DNA of 64,000 bases from Avispirillum sp959601495 (GCA_959601495.1 CAUGPT010000008.1:6547-70546), one strand, 5' to 3'; shown: positions 26,796 to 35,136, counted from the first letter of the stretch. The notes: a model not told the origin generated them from the letters alone. Numbers and translations: made by a program.

Positions 26796-26887
26796 CGTCC
26801 GTCCTCGTCGCGGGCGGCGGAGCGGTGAGGCGGCAGTGCCGAAGGGATAAATATGCCGCGATCTGCGGTGCGGACCGCGCATTTTAT

Positions 26888-26918
26888 ACCGACTGTGTAT
26901 AAATAACGACCGACTGTG
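26888..26918 (+). promoter_or_regulatory. 21-bp-spaced direct repeat, candidate LytTR binding site
   Basis: Two exact copies of ACCGACTGTG begin at 26888 and 26909, 21 bases (two helical turns) apart, ending 9 bases before the -35 box of the LytTR gene. LytTR domains bind imperfect direct repeats with this kind of spacing, so autoregulation is likely. Confidence 0.6.
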
Positions 26919-26927
26919 GGAAAACCG

Positions 26928-26955
26928 TTGATTTTATTTACCTATGTGCTATGAT
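26928..26955 (+). promoter_or_regulatory. Promoter of the LytTR-DUF3021 pair
   Basis: TTGATT, 16-base spacer, TATGAT; the start of the first gene is 26 bases downstream. Confidence 0.6.
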
Positions 26956-26980
26956 ACAGTCATAAGAAGGAGGCGATCGG

Positions 26981-27421
26981 ATGAAGATAGAAGTGAAAAT
27001 CGATGACAGCTGCGCGGAACCGAAGATCGTCATTATGACGGACAGAATGACAGACGAGGTAAACGACATCATAGATCGGCTGTCGGAAAAGCAGCCACAG
27101 ATGATAGCGGGCTTCAGGGACGGACAGGCGGCACTGCTTGATGCGACGAGGATATATCGTGTATATGCGTCGGGCGGCAAGGTGTACGCGGAGGCGGCTG
27201 ACGGCACGTATACTCTCCGCATGAGGCTTTATGAGGCTGAGCAGCGCCTTTCGGGGCGTACGTTTGTGCGCATATCTAACAGTGAGGTAATCAACCTGAA
27301 AAAAGTCAAAGGGTTTGATCTGAGCTTTGCGGGCACGATCTGCGTTTCGCTTTCGAACGGGACCGTTACATACGTTTCGAGAAGGTATGTGTCCAAAATC
27401 AAACAACTTTTGGAAATATGA
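26981..27421 (+). CDS. LytTR DNA-binding transcriptional regulator (no receiver domain)
   Basis: 146 residues. After about 45 residues, the C-terminal LytTR domain (about 46-146) shows RIYRVYASGGKVYAEAADG, FVRISNSEVINLKKV and the late SRRYVSKIKQLL, all conserved in this fold. It lacks a response regulator receiver, as usual for the LytTR plus DUF3021 family. It ends one codon before the DUF3021 gene (9 bases apart). The membrane partner probably controls the regulator by sequestration, by analogy with LytTR regulatory systems in other Firmicutes. Confidence 0.92.
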   Translation: MKIEVKIDDSCAEPKIVIMTDRMTDEVNDIIDRLSEKQPQMIAGFRDGQAALLDATRIYRVYASGGKVYAEAADGTYTLRMRLYEAEQRLSGRTFVRISNSEVINLKKVKGFDLSFAGTICVSLSNGTVTYVSRRYVSKIKQLLEI

Positions 27422-27431
27422 GGTGATAAAA

Positions 27432-27899
27432 ATGAAAAAGAAGATCATACTGCGCGCCCTCTTTGGGCTGCCTGTGGGTATTACAATCGGATTTGTGATA
27501 ACGCTTGTTATATCCGCCTGCATCGGCGGCGGATCATATTATCCCGCCACGCCCGAGCTTGTCGAAGCTATGGGGAGCGAGCTTTGCGCGACAGTTCTGC
27601 AGACTGCGCTTTGCGCCGTCATGGGCGCGGGCTTTGCGGCGGCGTCAGTTATATGGGAGCTTGACACGTGGAGCCTTGCGAAGCAAAGCGGCATATACTT
27701 TCTGATCGTCAGTCTTATTATGCTGCCTATTGCCTATATCGCGGGCTGGATGAGGCATACGATAGCCGGTGTTCTCTCTTATGCGGGCGTCTTTGCGGCT
27801 ATCTTTGTTGTTGTATGGCTTTCGCAGTACCTGGTGTGGAAGCTGAAAATAAAGAAGATGAATGGGGTCATCGTTAAAGACAAAGAGAAAGAGAACTGA
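27432..27899 (+). CDS. DUF3021 four-helix membrane protein, LytTR partner
   Basis: 155 residues with four transmembrane helices (about 8-30, 50-72, 83-105, 115-135) and a basic tail. The layout and its place directly behind a LytTR gene match the DUF3021 inhibitor proteins of LytTR regulatory systems. Start ATG at 27432 follows GAGGTG; an upstream in-frame start runs inside the LytTR gene and is rejected. Confidence 0.88.
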   Translation: MKKKIILRALFGLPVGITIGFVITLVISACIGGGSYYPATPELVEAMGSELCATVLQTALCAVMGAGFAAASVIWELDTWSLAKQSGIYFLIVSLIMLPIAYIAGWMRHTIAGVLSYAGVFAAIFVVVWLSQYLVWKLKIKKMNGVIVKDKEKEN

Positions 27900-28135
27900 C
27901 GGCGCTCGGATGTCGTCGCGACGCAGCCTTGCCGCAATGCGGCAAGGCTGCGCCGATCGCCGCAAAACACCGTGAGGCGGCGATCGGAAGCCTGCGATAC
28001 GCAGACGATTCGGCGCGGGAGCGGCATAGTGTTTACTGCGATAGTTAAAATGCACAATACATGTTAGCTGCCGCTAACCAATTGTTGGATATGCCGCCGA
28101 ATTTGTCGAAGTGATGAATAATTTCGAAAAAACTA
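27900..28135. other. Intergenic stretch with two inverted repeats
   Basis: Two strong hairpins without T runs: GCAGCCTTGCCGC/GCGGCAAGGCTGC (27923-27951) and CGATCGCCGC/GCGGCGATCG (about 27954-27987). The first lies 23 bases after the DUF3021 stop and may end that transcript. No gene is evident. Confidence 0.5.
28063..28078 (+). promoter_or_regulatory. Operator 1: GTTAGC-N4-GCTAAC, upstream of feoA
   Basis: Perfect dyad GTTAGCTGCCGCTAAC, 73 bases upstream of the feo promoter -35 box. Same motif as sites 2-5. Confidence 0.6.
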
Positions 28136-28164
28136 TTGACAGACTGTAAATTCGAGTGTATTAT
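28136..28164 (+). promoter_or_regulatory. SigA promoter of the feo operon
   Basis: TTGACA, exact 17-base spacer, TATTAT. The predicted start falls in or beside operator 2, so a bound repressor would block transcription. Confidence 0.85.
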
Positions 28165-28172
28165 TAGTCATG

Positions 28173-28188
28173 GTTAGCGAAGGCTAAC
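28173..28188 (+). promoter_or_regulatory. Operator 2 at the feo transcription start
   Basis: GTTAGCGAAGGCTAAC, a perfect dyad, 9 bases after the -10 box. Confidence 0.8.
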
Positions 28189-28205
28189 AAATTTTTAGAC
28201 AAAAG

Positions 28206-28221
28206 GTTAGCGAAGGCTAAC
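28206..28221 (+). promoter_or_regulatory. Operator 3 in the feo leader
   Basis: GTTAGCGAAGGCTAAC, identical to operator 2; start-to-start spacing is 33 bases (about three helical turns). Confidence 0.75.
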
Positions 28222-28239
28222 ATTTTTTTCGGGCAAAAA

Positions 28240-28255
28240 GTTAGCGCTTGCTAAC
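28240..28255 (+). promoter_or_regulatory. Operator 4 in the feo leader
   Basis: GTTAGCGCTTGCTAAC, 34 bases after operator 3. The regular spacing suggests cooperative binding on one helix face. Confidence 0.75.
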
Positions 28256-28297
28256 ACAACAGTCGCGCGTGCCGCGGGGAAAACGGAGAATTTAACT

Positions 28298-28510
28298 ATG
28301 ATGCCGCTTTGTTTAGCTGATATCGGAGAAGAGAACATAATAAAAAAGATAGGCGGAAGCCCCGATGTAAAAAAACATCTTGAGGATCTCGGATTTGTGG
28401 TGGGCGGCAGCGTCAGCATAGTAAGCACTCTCAGCGGAAATGTAATTGTAAACATAAAAGAGTCCAGAGTTGCCATAAGCGAAGAGATGGCAAGAAAGAT
28501 CATGATCTGA
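28298..28510 (+). CDS. feoA: FeoA-like ferrous iron transport accessory protein
   Basis: 70 residues, single SH3-like FeoA domain: MMPLCLADIGEENIIKKIGG, then HLEDLGFVVGGSVSIVS. Acts in the cytosol, probably by modulating the G domain of FeoB. It is the first of two adjacent FeoA genes. Its N-terminus is unusual in lacking the more common 'L..L..G..V.V' opening. Directly follows the operator array. The ATG has GGAG-like GGAGAA 12 bases upstream. Confidence 0.85.
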   Translation: MMPLCLADIGEENIIKKIGGSPDVKKHLEDLGFVVGGSVSIVSTLSGNVIVNIKESRVAISEEMARKIMI

Positions 28511-28556
28511 TCATAAAACCGATTAAGTTTTTACTGATATATAAGGAGGAATGGCA

Positions 28557-28778
28557 ATGAAAACTCTCAGAGACGTAAAGGTCGGAGAAACCGTAAAGGT
28601 AGTAAAGCTTCACGGTGAGGGCGCGATCAAAAGACGTATTATGGACATGGGTCTTACCAAGGGAACCGAAGTCTATGTACGCAAGGTTGCTCCTCTCGGC
28701 GACCCTGTAGAAGTCACCGTTCGCGGATATGAGCTTTCCATCAGAAAAGCCGACGCGGAAATGATCGAAGTCGAGTGA
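28557..28778 (+). CDS. feoA: FeoA ferrous iron transport accessory protein, second copy
   Basis: About 73 residues: MKTLRDVKVGETVKVVKL, R.RIMDMGLTKGTEVYVRKVAPLGDPVEV, SIRKADAEMIEV; a textbook FeoA fold. The ATG at 28557 is chosen over the one at 28551 because AAGGAGGA ends at 28550, which leaves 6 bases to 28557 and none to 28551. It lies 46 bases after the first FeoA gene and 71 before feoB. Confidence 0.93.
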   Translation: MKTLRDVKVGETVKVVKLHGEGAIKRRIMDMGLTKGTEVYVRKVAPLGDPVEVTVRGYELSIRKADAEMIEVE

Positions 28779-28849
28779 CTTTGCAAATGCCCCGTATCAA
28801 ATAAATATCAGGCAGCCGACCGGCTGTTCCAAAGAAAGAGAGGATCAAA

Positions 28850-31345
28850 ATGGATCTGAGAATTGCCCTTGCGGGTAACCCTAACTGCGGTAAAACGACA
28901 CTGTTCAACGCGCTTACCGGTTCAAACCAGTTCGTCGGTAACTGGCCCGGCGTTACTGTAGAGAAGAAGGAAGGCAAGCTTAAAAAGCACGACGGCGTTA
29001 TCATCACCGACCTTCCCGGTATTTACTCCCTTTCTCCCTACACTCTTGAAGAGGTAGTCGCGAGAAACTATCTTATCGGCGAGCGTCCCGACGCCATACT
29101 TAACCTTATCGACGGTACCAACCTTGAAAGAAACCTTTACCTCACCACGCAGCTCGTTGAGCTCGGTATCCCCGTTGTCGTTGCCATCAACATGATAGAT
29201 GTTGTCAAGAAAAACGGCGACAAGATCGATGTACCGGAGCTTTCACGTCAGCTGGGCTGCAAGGTCGTTGAGATCTCGGCGCTCAAGGGCACGGGCGTAA
29301 TGGAGGCGGCCGAGGCTGCTATCGACGCCGCGAAGAACGCAAAGACCGTTCCTCAGCACACGTTCTCCGGCGTTGTTGAGCATGCACTTGCTCACATTGA
29401 GGAGGCTGCCGTTCACGGACTTCCCGAGGAGCAGCAGAGATGGTACGCCATCAAGATATTTGAGAGAGACGACAAGGTCCTTGCTTCTCTCAATATAGAC
29501 AAAGCAGTTCTCGAGCATATCGAGGCAGACATCAAGGCTGCCGAAGAGGAGCTTGACGACGACGCGGAGTCTATCATCACAAACGAGAGATACGTATACA
29601 TAGCAACAGTTATAAAGGCTTGCTACAAAAAGAAGAACAAGGGCAAGCTCTCCACTTCCGACAAGATCGACCGAGTAGTTACAAACCGTTGGCTCGGACT
29701 TCCCATATTCGCAGTTGTAATGTTCCTGGTTTACTACATTTCCATGGTAACCGTAGGTTCATGGGCGACCGACTGGGCAAACGACGGACTGTTCGGCGAC
29801 GGCTGGCATCTTCTCGGCATCGGCAGCAAGGCGTACGAAACCGTAAACGACGACTACACCGCCGCTACCGAAGCTGTTCAGGCATTTTTACCCGATCTTA
29901 ACATCGATCCCGAGAGCGATGACTTTGACGAGTCCGCAGCTCTCGACGAGATGAAGAGCTTCAAGAGCGACTCCGAGACCGCGACCGTTGAGGTCGAGGA
30001 CGAAGAAACTCTGGCCGTAAATGAGCTGACCGCATTCTACTCCTCCATCCCCAAGGATGTCAAAGAAGATGAGACGGTCGCAATGACCTATAAGGACGCT
30101 GTTGACTACCTCAGCGAAAACGGCTTTGACGCTCCCGATCCCGCAGACTACGGCGTTTGGGTTCCCGGTGTTCCCGTGCTGGTAGGCGAGGGTCTTGAAA
30201 AAGCAGGCGCTGCAGATTGGCTTTCCGGACTTATCAACGACGGTATCGTTGCCGGTGTCGGCGCGGTGCTCGGATTTGTTCCCCAGATGCTCGTGCTGTT
30301 CCTGCTTCTGGCATTCCTGGAGGCCTGCGGCTACATGTCACGTATAGCATTCGTGCTTGACCGTATATTCCGCCGCTTCGGACTGTCCGGCAAATCATTC
30401 ATTCCCATGCTTATAGGTACAGGCTGCGGCGTTCCCGGTATCATGGCGTCCCGTACGATCGAAAACGAGCGTGACCGCCGTATGACCATCATGACCACAA
30501 CATTTATTCCCTGCGGCGCCAAGATTCCCTTTATTGCAATGATCGCCGGCGCTATATTCGGCGGCTCTCCCTGGGTATCCACGGGCGCGTACTTTATCGG
30601 TATGGCTGCGATAATCGTTTCCGGCATCATGCTTAAAAAGACAAAGATGTTCGCGGGCGATCCCGCTCCCTTCGTAATGGAGCTTCCCGCATACCATATG
30701 CCTACCCCCGCAAACGTTCTCCGCTCCATGTGGGAGCGCGGCTGGTCCTTCATCAAGAAGGCAGGCACAATTATCCTGCTGTCCACTATCCTTGTTTGGT
30801 TTACTACATACTTCGGTGTTGTTGACGGCAGCTTCCGTATGCTCGGTGAGGATGAACTCGACAAATCCATTCTTGCGGTTATCGGATCAGGAATAGCATG
30901 GATTTTCAAGCCTTTGGGCTGGGGCGAGTGGCAGGCGGCAGTTGCTTCCATTACGGGACTTGTGGCAAAGGAAAACATTGTCGGCACAATGGGCATCCTC
31001 TACGGAGGCGGAGATGCAAGCGTATATTCCAATATCGCTGCGGCATTCACAGGCATCAGCGGCATGTCCTTCCTCGTCTTCAACCTTCTGTGCGCGCCCT
31101 GCTTTGCAGCGATCGGTGCTATCAAGCGTGAGATGAACAACGCAAAGTGGACATGGTTTGCGATCGCTTACCAGTGCGGCTTCGCATATGCGATCTCTCT
31201 CATGGTTAACCAGTTCGGACTGCTGTTCACCGGCAATGTAAACGTTATCGGCCTTATAGCTGCAATCGCTGTTCTGGCGTTCATGATCTTCATGCTTGTT
31301 CGCCCCTACAAGGAAGCGACAAAGCTTACCGCAAAGGTAAAATAA
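28850..31345 (+). CDS. feoB: FeoB ferrous iron transporter
   Basis: 831 residues, longer than the usual 660-770. The cytosolic G domain has G1 GNPNCGKTT (residues 8-16), GNWPGVTVEKK, G3 TDLPGIYSL and G4 NMID, then a helical GDI-like region. The membrane part starts at about 280; the Gate motif GCGVPGIMASRTIENERDRR and the second Gate VAKENIVGTMGILYG are present. A striking acidic insertion of roughly 100 residues (about 318-436) lies between the first helix and the segment LINDGIVAGVGAVLGF, on the outside by topology. Transports Fe2+ into the cell. Third gene of the operon. Confidence 0.97.
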   Translation: MDLRIALAGNPNCGKTTLFNALTGSNQFVGNWPGVTVEKKEGKLKKHDGVIITDLPGIYSLSPYTLEEVVARNYLIGERPDAILNLIDGTNLERNLYLTTQLVELGIPVVVAINMIDVVKKNGDKIDVPELSRQLGCKVVEISALKGTGVMEAAEAAIDAAKNAKTVPQHTFSGVVEHALAHIEEAAVHGLPEEQQRWYAIKIFERDDKVLASLNIDKAVLEHIEADIKAAEEELDDDAESIITNERYVYIATVIKACYKKKNKGKLSTSDKIDRVVTNRWLGLPIFAVVMFLVYYISMVTVGSWATDWANDGLFGDGWHLLGIGSKAYETVNDDYTAATEAVQAFLPDLNIDPESDDFDESAALDEMKSFKSDSETATVEVEDEETLAVNELTAFYSSIPKDVKEDETVAMTYKDAVDYLSENGFDAPDPADYGVWVPGVPVLVGEGLEKAGAADWLSGLINDGIVAGVGAVLGFVPQMLVLFLLLAFLEACGYMSRIAFVLDRIFRRFGLSGKSFIPMLIGTGCGVPGIMASRTIENERDRRMTIMTTTFIPCGAKIPFIAMIAGAIFGGSPWVSTGAYFIGMAAIIVSGIMLKKTKMFAGDPAPFVMELPAYHMPTPANVLRSMWERGWSFIKKAGTIILLSTILVWFTTYFGVVDGSFRMLGEDELDKSILAVIGSGIAWIFKPLGWGEWQAAVASITGLVAKENIVGTMGILYGGGDASVYSNIAAAFTGISGMSFLVFNLLCAPCFAAIGAIKREMNNAKWTWFAIAYQCGFAYAISLMVNQFGLLFTGNVNVIGLIAAIAVLAFMIFMLVRPYKEATKLTAKVK

Positions 31346-31390
31346 TCACTGCATCGTCAGCATATACTTTATAAAAAGGAGTCGATATAT

Positions 31391-31561
31391 ATGCTTCAAT
31401 GGCTTTCCGAAAATCTTGCAACGATTCTCGTCTGCGCGGGTCTGGCGGCAATAGTCGCCGTAATAATCGCGGTCATGGTGAGAGATAAGAAAAAAGGAAA
31501 ATCTGCCTGCGGGGGTAATTGCGCGCACTGCTCAATGTCCGGCTCCTGCCATAAGAAATAA
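31391..31561 (+). CDS. FeoB-associated Cys-rich small membrane protein
   Basis: 56 residues: one transmembrane helix (about 9-29), a basic segment RDKKKGK and a cysteine cluster C-GGNC-AHC-SMSGSC-HKK. This matches the small FeoB-associated Cys-rich proteins that take the place of FeoC in many Firmicutes; the cytosolic cysteines may bind iron or an Fe-S cluster. AAGGAG lies before the ATG. It is 45 bases behind feoB and ends just before a terminator. Confidence 0.9.
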   Translation: MLQWLSENLATILVCAGLAAIVAVIIAVMVRDKKKGKSACGGNCAHCSMSGSCHKK

Positions 31562-31570
31562 TCAGGGTAG

Positions 31571-31604
31571 GGGAGACGGCATAACGCCGTCTCCCTTGAC
31601 TTTT
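31571..31604 (+). terminator. Terminator of the feo operon
   Basis: 10-bp perfect stem GGGAGACGGC/GCCGTCTCCC, 5-base loop, only a partial T tail (TTGACTTTT). Its right edge may double as a -35 region (TTGACT, 31596-31601) for the ABC operon. Confidence 0.65.
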
Positions 31605-31612
31605 CAAGCGAG

Positions 31613-31628
31613 GTTAGCAAACGCTAAC
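31613..31628 (+). promoter_or_regulatory. Operator 5: GTTAGC-N4-GCTAAC before the ABC/HMA operon
   Basis: GTTAGCAAACGCTAAC, same perfect dyad as the four sites before feo, 60 bases upstream of the ABC ATPase gene and 11 bases after a TTGACT box. Places this operon in the same regulon. Confidence 0.75.
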
Positions 31629-31688
31629 TTGGAATTGCGGCGGACAAGGGTACCGCCCAAAGCTTATTATCAGTAAACGGAGAACGAT

Positions 31689-32396
31689 ATGGCTTCTAAC
31701 ATTGTTGAATTTCAGAATGTCAGCCGCGTTTATAAAAGCGGCGACCACGAGCAAAAGGCGCTTGACGGCGTTACAATGAAGCTTTGCGCCGGAAAATTTA
31801 TAGTTGTTCTGGGTCCCAGCGGAGCGGGCAAGAGCACGCTTCTGAACCTTCTCGGCGGTCTGGACAGCCCTACGGAAGGTAAAATAATTGTTGACGGACG
31901 CGATATTTCAAAGCTTTCCGCAGACGAGCTCGCGGAGTACAGAGCCGAGACCGTCGGATTCGTTTTTCAGTTCTACAACCTCGTGCCCACGCTGACCGTC
32001 CACGAAAACGTGGCGCTTGTAAAAGAAATTGCCCCCGATGCGCTTTCCGCCACAAAGATGATAGAAGAAGTGGGACTTTCGGATCACCTTAAAAACTTTC
32101 CCGCCGAGCTGTCGGGAGGCGAGCAGCAGAGAGTCTCGATCGCCCGCGCGCTTGCGAAAAATCCGAAGATCCTTCTTTGCGACGAGCCCACGGGCGCTCT
32201 TGACTCCGAGACCGGAGTTCTGGTGCTGAAGCTGCTTCTCAAAATGGCAAAGGATTACGGCAAGACTATCGTTATAGTGACCCACAACCAGAACATTGCG
32301 AAAATGGCGGACGAGGTCATCCGCGTCAAAAACGGAAAGATAGTTTCCATAGAGGAAAATCCCTCTCCCGCGTCTGCAGACTCTATCGACTGGTAA
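31689..32396 (+). CDS. ABC transporter ATP-binding protein (MacB/LolD type)
   Basis: 235 residues with Walker A GPSGAGKST, Q-loop FVFQFYNLVPTL, signature LSGGEQQRVSIARA, Walker B ILLCDEPTGALD and switch VTHNQ. Partner of the FtsX-like permease 16 bases downstream. Preceded by operator 5, so metal-regulated with feo. GGAG at 9 bases from the ATG. Confidence 0.96.
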   Translation: MASNIVEFQNVSRVYKSGDHEQKALDGVTMKLCAGKFIVVLGPSGAGKSTLLNLLGGLDSPTEGKIIVDGRDISKLSADELAEYRAETVGFVFQFYNLVPTLTVHENVALVKEIAPDALSATKMIEEVGLSDHLKNFPAELSGGEQQRVSIARALAKNPKILLCDEPTGALDSETGVLVLKLLLKMAKDYGKTIVIVTHNQNIAKMADEVIRVKNGKIVSIEENPSPASADSIDW

Positions 32397-32412
32397 AGGC
32401 GGGTGACGGCGA

Positions 32413-34695
32413 ATGCTTTTCAGAAAACTGTGGAGAACTATGGGCGTCTACAAGGCGCAGTTTATCTCCATGATCATTATGATATGTCTCGGCGTCGGCG
32501 TGGTCGTAGGCTTCAACACGGAGTGGTACAGCATTGAAAGAAACACCGACAAGTTCTTTGACAAGTGCGGATACGCCGACTACCGCATATACTCAGAGCG
32601 CGGCTTTTCCGAAGAAGAGCTTGAAAAAGTCGCGGATATCGACGGAGCGGATGCCGCTGCGAGATTTCTTTCCGTCGCGGCTGATATAAAAGGCAGCGAC
32701 GGCAACAGCGCGGCGCTCACCGTCACGACGGATAAGGATGTTTCATCGTTTATTGTGACAAGCGGCGAAGCCTACGATGCAAACAGCCCCGACGGTGTCT
32801 GGCTTTCGGACAAGTATGCCGAGGCAAACGATATCTCTCTCGGCGACAGCATAACGTTTGTATACCGCAGCACGGAAATTACGGGCAAGGTGCGCGGGCT
32901 TATAAAGGCTGCCGAGTATCTTGTGTGCGTGCGCGACGAAAGTCAGCTCATGCCCGACTATGACACTTACGGATATGCGTACATTTCTCCCACGCTTTAC
33001 AAGGAAGCTGCGGGCTTTGAGTTTTACCCCCAGATACACGTTATAAGCGCAAGGGAAAGGGACGGCTTTTTCGACGATGTTGACAAGGCGATCGGAGAAA
33101 CAACGCTTATTCTTACAAAAGAAGAATCGTCGGCATACTCTCTCTCCCGCGGCGAGATTGACGAGGGAAAGACCATGGGCAGCGTGCTTCCGGTTCTGTT
33201 TCTGCTTATAGCGGTGCTGACTATGGTAACGACCATGCACCGCCTCTGCGCAAAGGAAAAAACGCAGATAGGCACGCTTAAAGCGCTGGGCTTCAAGGAC
33301 AGACGCATACTCCTTCACTACACGTCGTACGCGTTCACCATCGGCATCATCGGCAGTGCCGCGGGCATTGGCCTCGGGTACGCAATCGCGTGGTACGTCA
33401 TGAACCCGAGCGGAACCATGGGCACATATTTCGATATGCCGCAGTGGAAGCTTTATATGCCTCTCTTCTGCGTATTTATAATAATCGGGATAATCGTTCT
33501 TCTGACGCTTATCGGCTTTGCCTCCGTCAGAAGCATGCTGAGGGGAACGGCGGCGGACGCGCTGAGACCGTATACTCCCAAAAAGATGAAGCCCATGCTT
33601 ATTGAGCGCACGAATATGTTCCACCGCCTTTCCTTCGGCACAAGGTGGAATATGAGAGACATAATGCGCCACAAGTCGAGAACGGCGATGACCCTTATCG
33701 GCATTATTGGCTGCATGATGATTATAGTATGCGCATTCGGCATGAGGGACACAATGTCCGCTTTTCTCGATATGTACTATGACGGTGCGACAAACTACTC
33801 GTCGAGGATCTATCTGAGCGAGAGCGCCGACAGTGATGCCCGCCGGGAGGTCATAGACGCATACGACGGCGACTGGAGCCAATCCGTAAGCGTGCAGACG
33901 GAAAACGACAAGACCGTGTCGCTCGATATATATTCTCTCAGCCATGACGCCGTGAAATTTCCCGGAAAAGAGAAGGGCTACACCGACATACGGGACGACG
34001 GAGCGTATGTTTGTATGCGCATCGCGGACGATCTGGGCATCGATGCGGGCGACAGCATAACGCTTTCCCCATACGGCACGGACGATAAATATACGTTCAA
34101 GGTCTCGGGCATTATCCGCAGCGTTTCGGAGTCGGTCGTAATTACGCCGAGGTGCGCCGAGGATGCGGGCATCACTCCTGTGCCGGATTCGGTATACACC
34201 GACACGCCCAAGGCGGATATAGAAGCGCTTGACGCGGTAAAAAGCGTGCAGTCAAGGCAGGCTATCGTGGATTCATTCGATACGTTTATGGAAATAATGA
34301 ACGCCATGATAGCGGTCTTTGTGGTCGGAGGACTTGTACTCGGCGTCGTTGTGCTGTATAATCTGGGTGTAATGAGCTATACCGAGCGCTACCGTGAGCT
34401 TGCGACGCTGAAAGTCGTCGGCTTCAGGGACAGGCGCATAGGCGGTATACTTATAGGTCAGAATCTGTGGCTCAGCGTTGTCGGAGTCATTCTCGGGCTG
34501 CCTATGGGCGCCGGCGTGCTTGACTACGCACTGAAAAAGATGGCGGGCGAATACGAAATGCGCATGACGCTCGGCTGGGCGACATATGTTTTCAGCATAG
34601 CGCTCACAATGGGCGTGTCTCTGCTGGTAAGCGCCATGGTCTCAAGGAAAAACAGAAAAATTGATATGGTAGAAGCGCTGAAAGGCGCGGAGTGA
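32413..34695 (+). CDS. FtsX-like ABC permease, duplicated core
   Basis: 760 residues. One N-terminal helix (about 17-38), an outside domain (about 40-265), three helices (about 270-400, including the family coupling segment KEKTQIGTLKALGFKDRRILLH), a fourth anchor (about 430-450), a second outside domain (about 455-625), and three C-terminal helices ending with SRKNRKIDMVEALKGAE. The second coupling segment is ERYRELATLKVVGFRDRRI. This two-half, DUF214/FtsX arrangement matches permeases that export lipoproteins or peptides. The regulon position suggests a role in metal homeostasis; the substrate is not visible. Confidence 0.92.
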   Translation: MLFRKLWRTMGVYKAQFISMIIMICLGVGVVVGFNTEWYSIERNTDKFFDKCGYADYRIYSERGFSEEELEKVADIDGADAAARFLSVAADIKGSDGNSAALTVTTDKDVSSFIVTSGEAYDANSPDGVWLSDKYAEANDISLGDSITFVYRSTEITGKVRGLIKAAEYLVCVRDESQLMPDYDTYGYAYISPTLYKEAAGFEFYPQIHVISARERDGFFDDVDKAIGETTLILTKEESSAYSLSRGEIDEGKTMGSVLPVLFLLIAVLTMVTTMHRLCAKEKTQIGTLKALGFKDRRILLHYTSYAFTIGIIGSAAGIGLGYAIAWYVMNPSGTMGTYFDMPQWKLYMPLFCVFIIIGIIVLLTLIGFASVRSMLRGTAADALRPYTPKKMKPMLIERTNMFHRLSFGTRWNMRDIMRHKSRTAMTLIGIIGCMMIIVCAFGMRDTMSAFLDMYYDGATNYSSRIYLSESADSDARREVIDAYDGDWSQSVSVQTENDKTVSLDIYSLSHDAVKFPGKEKGYTDIRDDGAYVCMRIADDLGIDAGDSITLSPYGTDDKYTFKVSGIIRSVSESVVITPRCAEDAGITPVPDSVYTDTPKADIEALDAVKSVQSRQAIVDSFDTFMEIMNAMIAVFVVGGLVLGVVVLYNLGVMSYTERYRELATLKVVGFRDRRIGGILIGQNLWLSVVGVILGLPMGAGVLDYALKKMAGEYEMRMTLGWATYVFSIALTMGVSLLVSAMVSRKNRKIDMVEALKGAE

Positions 34696-34728
34696 TCTCG
34701 CCGGCTGCGGCGGGAAAAGGAGAATCGT

Positions 34729-35016
34729 ATGATAAAAACAATACTTCATATTGACGGCATGATGTGCGGAATGTGCGAGGCGCACATAAACGACGCGGTA
34801 AGACTTGCGTTCAACCCCAAAAAGGTCACATCCTCGCGTAGAAGCGGCGAGACCGTAGTAATATCGGCACAGCCTCTCGACGGGGCAAAGCTCGCCGAGG
34901 TCATAAAAAATACGGGCTACGATCTCAAAGGTATAGAATCCTTTGACGAGGGAGAAGCTCCCGAAAAAGAGAAAAAGCATTTCGGACTTTTTCACAGGAA
35001 AAAACAGCAGATCTGA
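34729..35016 (+). CDS. Heavy-metal-associated (HMA) domain protein
   Basis: 95 residues: a ferredoxin-like HMA domain with the metal site GMMCGMCEAHI (CxxC near residues 12-15), then a charged, Lys/Glu-rich C-terminal tail of about 30 residues with HFGLFHRKK. It may bind a soft metal such as Cu(I), Zn or Fe, or pass a metal to the FtsX-type permease. AAAAGGAG lies before the ATG. Last gene of the ABC operon, 33 bases after the permease gene. Confidence 0.88.
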   Translation: MIKTILHIDGMMCGMCEAHINDAVRLAFNPKKVTSSRRSGETVVISAQPLDGAKLAEVIKNTGYDLKGIESFDEGEAPEKEKKHFGLFHRKKQQI

Positions 35017-35052
35017 AAAAAGAGATGCCGCTCGTGCGGCTTTTCTTTTTTT
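35015..35052 (+). terminator. Terminator of the ABC/HMA operon
   Basis: Stem GCCGC/GCGGC with TCGT loop, flanked by A6 on the left and a TTTTCTTTTTTT run on the right; the A/T runs can extend the stem. Confidence 0.75.
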
Positions 35053-35107
35053 GTCAATTGGGCTTCTATGTATCGATAATTGCAATACCGATATGAGAAA
35101 CAGGCAA

Positions 35108-35136
35108 TTCACAAACGAAAATATATTTGATACAAT
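35108..35136 (+). promoter_or_regulatory. Promoter of rex
   Basis: TTCACA, 17-base spacer, TACAAT, about 50 bases upstream of the TTG start chosen for rex. Confidence 0.65.
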
